Assembly (NCBI GenBank): GCA_017429285.1 | Contig: JAFRPF010000016.1 | Location: forward strand, 62,001-126,000 | Direction of reading: 5' to 3' | Source of the DNA: Bacilli bacterium | Lineage (GTDB): Bacteria > Bacillota_I > Bacilli_A > RFN20 > CAG-826 | Length of the DNA stretch: 64,000 nucleotides | Shown: positions 61,221-64,000 of the stretch, in pieces | Layout: each line of letters begins with the position of its first letter | Numbering within the stretch: the stretch's first letter is position 1 | Translations under genes and position numbers: made by a program | The notes under the pieces: model-generated | Told to the model about the DNA's origin: nothing | What the model saw: only the letters and a program-made list of their open reading frames with translations | The model's database searches: none

Positions 61221-63197
61221 ATGAACAGAAAAATTGACCAATTATCAGTAGCCACCATTCGCTCATTATGTATTGATGAGATTAACAAAGCTAATTCTGG
61301 ACACCCAGGTATGGCTTTAGGTAGCGCCCCCATCCTTTATACTTTATGGACTAGACATTTAGTGGCGGATCCAAAAGATCCTGAATGGTTTAATCGTGAC
61401 CGTTTTGTTTTAAGTGCCGGTCATGCTTCAGCATTGCTTTATGCAATGTTACACCTTTCCGGATATGAATTAAGTCTCGCTGACTTAAAATCTTTCCGTC
61501 AATTAGGTTCTTTAACACCAGGACATCCAGAATATCATTGGACAAAAGGTGTTGATGCCACAAGCGGTCCTTTAGGACAAGGTATCGCCCAAGCCGTCGG
61601 TATGGCAATGGCGGAAGAAAGCGTAAGAGCTAACTACCCAGAAGGCGAAAAGATTATGAACCATTACACATACGCCTTATGCGGTGATGGTTGTTTACAA
61701 GAAGGTATCTCTCAAGAAGCGATCTCTCTTGCTGGTCATCAAAAATTAAATAAATTAATTTTATTCTATGATGCAAACCAAGTTACACTTGATGGTGCTT
61801 TGGATTTATCATTCTCTGAGCAAGTCAAAGCGAGATTTATCGCAAGTGAATGGAACGTTTTAGAAGTTAATGATGGTAATGATATCGAAGCGATCGATAA
61901 AGCCATTACTGAAGCTAAAAAATCAAAAGATAAACCAACCATGATTCTTGTTCATACTGTCATTGGCTATGGTTCTTCTAAACAAGGAACGAGCAAAGTT
62001 CACGGTTCACCTTTAGGTGTAGAAGATGGTAAACATGCGAAAGTCGACGTTTACGGCTTTGATCATGAAGACTTCTACATTCCAGAAGAAGTGAGAGAAG
62101 AATTTGCTAATACGTTTATTAAACGTGGTCAAAAAGCTCACGAAGAATACAACAAAGCCTTAGAAGCTTATAAGGCGAAACATAGCGTCGATTATCAAAG
62201 ATTTGTTTCCTTAGTTAATTTAGATGTCGATAAATACATTCCAGAAGTGATGCCAACATTTGAAAAAGGCAGTTCTACCTCCACACGTGTGGCTTCTGGT
62301 AAAGCATTAAATGCTTTCATGCTTAAATTACCAAACCTCTTCGGCGGATCCGCGGACGTGGCTGGTAGTGTTATGACTAAACTTGATGGTGGTGTTAATT
62401 TCGAACCAGATCATCGTGAAGGTCATAATGTGAACTGGGGTATTCGTGAATTTGCGATGGCCAGTGCTCAAAATGGTATCTTGCTCCATGGTGGATTAAG
62501 AACTTATGTCGGCTGCTTTGCAGTTTTCTCTGATTATATGAAACCCGCTATTCGTATGGCGGCCTTATCTCATTTACCAGCTATCTATTTATTCTCCCAT
62601 GACTCAATTGCTGTTGGTGAAGATGGTCCAACCCATCAACCAATCGAACAATTAGCTATGCTAAGAAGCATTCCAAACACTCGTGTTATCCGTCCATGTG
62701 ATGAACGCGAAACATATGCGGCGTGGGCTGAAGCGCTTAGAAGCAAGAAAACTCCAACCGCTTTAATTCTCTCTCGTCAAAACTTACCTTTATTAGAAGG
62801 TAGTTCTGCAGAAGGACTAGCCAAAGGTGCTTACATCGTTTCTAAAGAAGAAAAGAAAGAGATGTTTGAAATTATCGCTACTGGTAGCGAAGTTAGCTTA
62901 GCAGTGGAAGCTCAAAAACTATTAAAAGAACAAGGTGTTGATGTCCGTGTCATCTCCATGCCAAGCTGGGAACTCTTTGAAGAACAAAGCGAAGAATATA
63001 AGAAGTCCGTGATGTCCTTACCAAGAGAGAAAAGAATTTCTGTGGAAATGCTTTCAACCTTTGGTTGGGATAGATATGCCGCCCATCATATGGGTATGGA
63101 TACATTTGGCGCTAGTGCTCCTGCTAAAGACGTCATTAAGAAATTTGACTTTACCGCCAATAGATTAATGGATTTAGTCTTAAAAATCGTTAAATAA
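61221..63197 (+). CDS. tkt: Transketolase
   Basis: A 658-aa thiamine-diphosphate enzyme linking glycolysis and the pentose phosphate pathway. Seen: IDEINKANSGHPGMALG, the ThDP/metal motif GDGCLQEGISQEA (about 155-167), GSKVHGSPLG, the central GHNVNWGIREFAMA segment and THQPIEQLAMLRSIP. AAGGAG precedes ATG. The upstream region has an ATAAAATACTAA stretch also found before the helical gene at 32838, perhaps a shared promoter type. A terminator follows. Confidence 0.96.
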   Translation: MNRKIDQLSVATIRSLCIDEINKANSGHPGMALGSAPILYTLWTRHLVADPKDPEWFNRDRFVLSAGHASALLYAMLHLSGYELSLADLKSFRQLGSLTPGHPEYHWTKGVDATSGPLGQGIAQAVGMAMAEESVRANYPEGEKIMNHYTYALCGDGCLQEGISQEAISLAGHQKLNKLILFYDANQVTLDGALDLSFSEQVKARFIASEWNVLEVNDGNDIEAIDKAITEAKKSKDKPTMILVHTVIGYGSSKQGTSKVHGSPLGVEDGKHAKVDVYGFDHEDFYIPEEVREEFANTFIKRGQKAHEEYNKALEAYKAKHSVDYQRFVSLVNLDVDKYIPEVMPTFEKGSSTSTRVASGKALNAFMLKLPNLFGGSADVAGSVMTKLDGGVNFEPDHREGHNVNWGIREFAMASAQNGILLHGGLRTYVGCFAVFSDYMKPAIRMAALSHLPAIYLFSHDSIAVGEDGPTHQPIEQLAMLRSIPNTRVIRPCDERETYAAWAEALRSKKTPTALILSRQNLPLLEGSSAEGLAKGAYIVSKEEKKEMFEIIATGSEVSLAVEAQKLLKEQGVDVRVISMPSWELFEEQSEEYKKSVMSLPREKRISVEMLSTFGWDRYAAHHMGMDTFGASAPAKDVIKKFDFTANRLMDLVLKIVK

Positions 63198-63215
63198 CGA
63201 TCAATAAAAAATAAG

Positions 63216-63242
63216 AAGCGGTGTGGAAACATCGCTTTTTTT
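63216..63242 (+). terminator. Rho-independent terminator of tkt
   Basis: AAGCGGTGT (63216-63224), GGAA loop, ACATCGCTT (63229-63237), one G-T pair, then T residues. Confidence 0.85.
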
Positions 63243-63263
63243 CATTTTGAAAAACTCCTTTTG

Positions 63264-63292
63264 TTGCACCTTCTTTATATTTCATATATAGT
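63264..63292 (+). promoter_or_regulatory. Promoter of the Asp23-nusB unit
   Basis: TTGCAC (63264-63269), 17 bases, TATAGT (63287-63292). Predicted start is near 63299, about ten bases before ATG 63310, with GAGAGG at 63297-63302. Confidence 0.6.
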
Positions 63293-63309
63293 ATTTGAGA
63301 GGCACTTTT

Positions 63310-63651
63310 ATGGCGGATTATGTTTATTTAGATAATTATCATAACAATGGGAAATTAGGTATTTCCTATCGTGTTTTTGATCAACTAGTGACTTCCTCAT
63401 TACTTAAAGTAAAAGGAATTGCTAAATCTCAAAAACTACTTAAGAAGAATCAATTCTTCCGTTTAAATAGAGCGATTCAAACTCGTATTTATCGTGACAT
63501 CGTTCATATTTTTATTTATGTTGATATCGCTAAAGGGAGCAATATTCAAAAAGTGGTGAGCGATATCCAAGACGAAGTCTATAATTCTCTTTTATTAATC
63601 ACCGAACAGGTTCCAGTAAACATCCAAGTAAAAGTGGAAACGATTATCTAA
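63310..63651 (+). CDS. Asp23/Gls24-family protein
   Basis: A 113-aa Asp23/Gls24 (DUF322-type) protein. ATG 63310 is chosen over an upstream TTG because GAGAGG lies seven bases before it. The N-terminal half has the YHNNGKLGISYRVFDQLVTSSLLKVKGIA pattern and the C-terminal half ends in VVSDIQDEVYNSLLLITEQVPVNIQVKV, both typical of the family. Members are linked to envelope stress or membrane scaffolding, and a copy commonly precedes nusB in Firmicutes. nusB follows after one base. Confidence 0.88.
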   Translation: MADYVYLDNYHNNGKLGISYRVFDQLVTSSLLKVKGIAKSQKLLKKNQFFRLNRAIQTRIYRDIVHIFIYVDIAKGSNIQKVVSDIQDEVYNSLLLITEQVPVNIQVKVETII

Positions 63652-63652
63652 T

Positions 63653-64000
63653 ATGGAAATGTCTAGAAATCAGGAAAACTTTATTATCTTAACAGTCGTC
63701 TATGACGAACTGAATGATTTTTGTTATGGAGATAAAAAAGATTTCCGTGACGCTAGAGATTTAATTAGCGAACTTTCTAGTTGTTCCTATGATGAAGTAA
63801 GTGATTATATCAAAGCTTCTGTCGCCTTGACTTTACAAAACTATGGAACAATTAGAAGTGCTTTCTTACCCTTTTTAAGGGATTGGAAATGGGAAAGATT
63901 ACCTTTATTAACACAAGCTATTCTATTGACTGCATATGCACATTTCTACTTTGTAGAAAAAATTGATAAAAAGATCGTTATCAATATCGCGGTTGATTTT
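63653..64000 (+). CDS. nusB: Transcription antitermination factor NusB (cut by window edge)
   Basis: The first 116 codons, running off the window. The N-terminus starts MEMSRNQENFIILTVVYDEL, and the WKWERLPLLTQAILLTAYAHF and KKIVINIAVDF segments match NusB's conserved helices (WxLDRL...AILRLA...V.INEAV). NusB with NusE aids rRNA transcription. It is close to Asp23, the usual partner in gene order. Assigned on pattern and position. Confidence 0.75.
   Translation, partial: MEMSRNQENFIILTVVYDELNDFCYGDKKDFRDARDLISELSSCSYDEVSDYIKASVALTLQNYGTIRSAFLPFLRDWKWERLPLLTQAILLTAYAHFYFVEKIDKKIVINIAVDF

Noticed and set aside
1-64000. Mycoplasma genetic code (TGA = Trp)
   Set aside because: TGA terminates nadE, engB, the KilA-N gene and the first lipoprotein, and Trp codons are TGG.
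1-64000. tRNA or rRNA genes
   Set aside because: None of the intergenic gaps shows a cloverleaf or rRNA-like sequence that I can recognise; a tRNAscan run would settle it.

Overview
The window reads as chromosomal DNA from an AT-rich, low-GC Gram-positive relative, most likely an uncultured gut Bacilli lineage near the Mollicutes (RF39-like or Erysipelotrichales-like). This is inferred from gene content and order, not from a marker search. The standard genetic code is used: TGA ends real genes (2564-2566, 3575-3577, 38035-38037, 45950-45952) and Trp is TGG, so mycoplasma code 4 is excluded. Supporting traits are a ClpB without its N-domain, Lon followed by EngB, a T-box before valS, an L21 leader with the L21-Prp-L27 cluster, many lipoproteins, CIRCE heat-shock operators, and no sporulation genes.

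Layout. 1-5.0 kb is accessory: the 3' end of a RhuM-type gene, a lipoprotein with four MBG-like repeats, a KilA-N protein, a PLD-like fragment, and an XRE regulator domain fused to a Vat-type acetyltransferase. 5.1-12.9 kb holds a BMP-type nucleoside ABC importer operon flanked by two lipoproteins with look-alike terminators. 13.0-19.3 kb is a surface-protein locus: a CIRCE operator with a (TTC)7 tract, a folded RNA, a 991-aa Ig-like membrane-anchored protein, a chain of hairpins ending in a strong terminator, and a second surface protein. 19.4-32.8 kb is mixed: DegV, a zinc-ribbon DUF898-like protein, a CobW metallochaperone, ClpB under CIRCE, an EIIC-like permease, a candidate type I toxin-antitoxin module on the minus strand, a HAD/MFS/GDPD operon, glutathione peroxidase, a hydrolase, a YggS protein and TsaC. 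32.8-64 kb is core: tig, lon, engB, valS, radC, rplU-prp-rpmA, a glycosyltransferase, obgE, nadE, ruvAB, secDF, recJ, a heterodimeric ABC exporter, rel, hisS-aspS, tkt, Asp23 and the start of nusB.

The most interesting signals are these. (i) A 21-codon hydrophobic minus-strand ORF at 26153-26218 has a near-perfect Shine-Dalgarno, a convergent antisense promoter and terminator, and a 5'/3' fold-back pairing; together they look like an undescribed type I toxin-antitoxin locus. (ii) The CIRCE-(TTC)7-TACAAT promoter has a repeat tract that sets promoter spacing and so might vary in phase. (iii) Two unassigned structured RNAs surround the 991-aa surface-protein gene. (iv) HisS carries a 40-residue Cys/His-rich tail. 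(v) Many genes have a -10 box 6-9 nt before ATG and no Shine-Dalgarno, which predicts leaderless mRNAs. All assignments come from reading the sequence; no database search was run.
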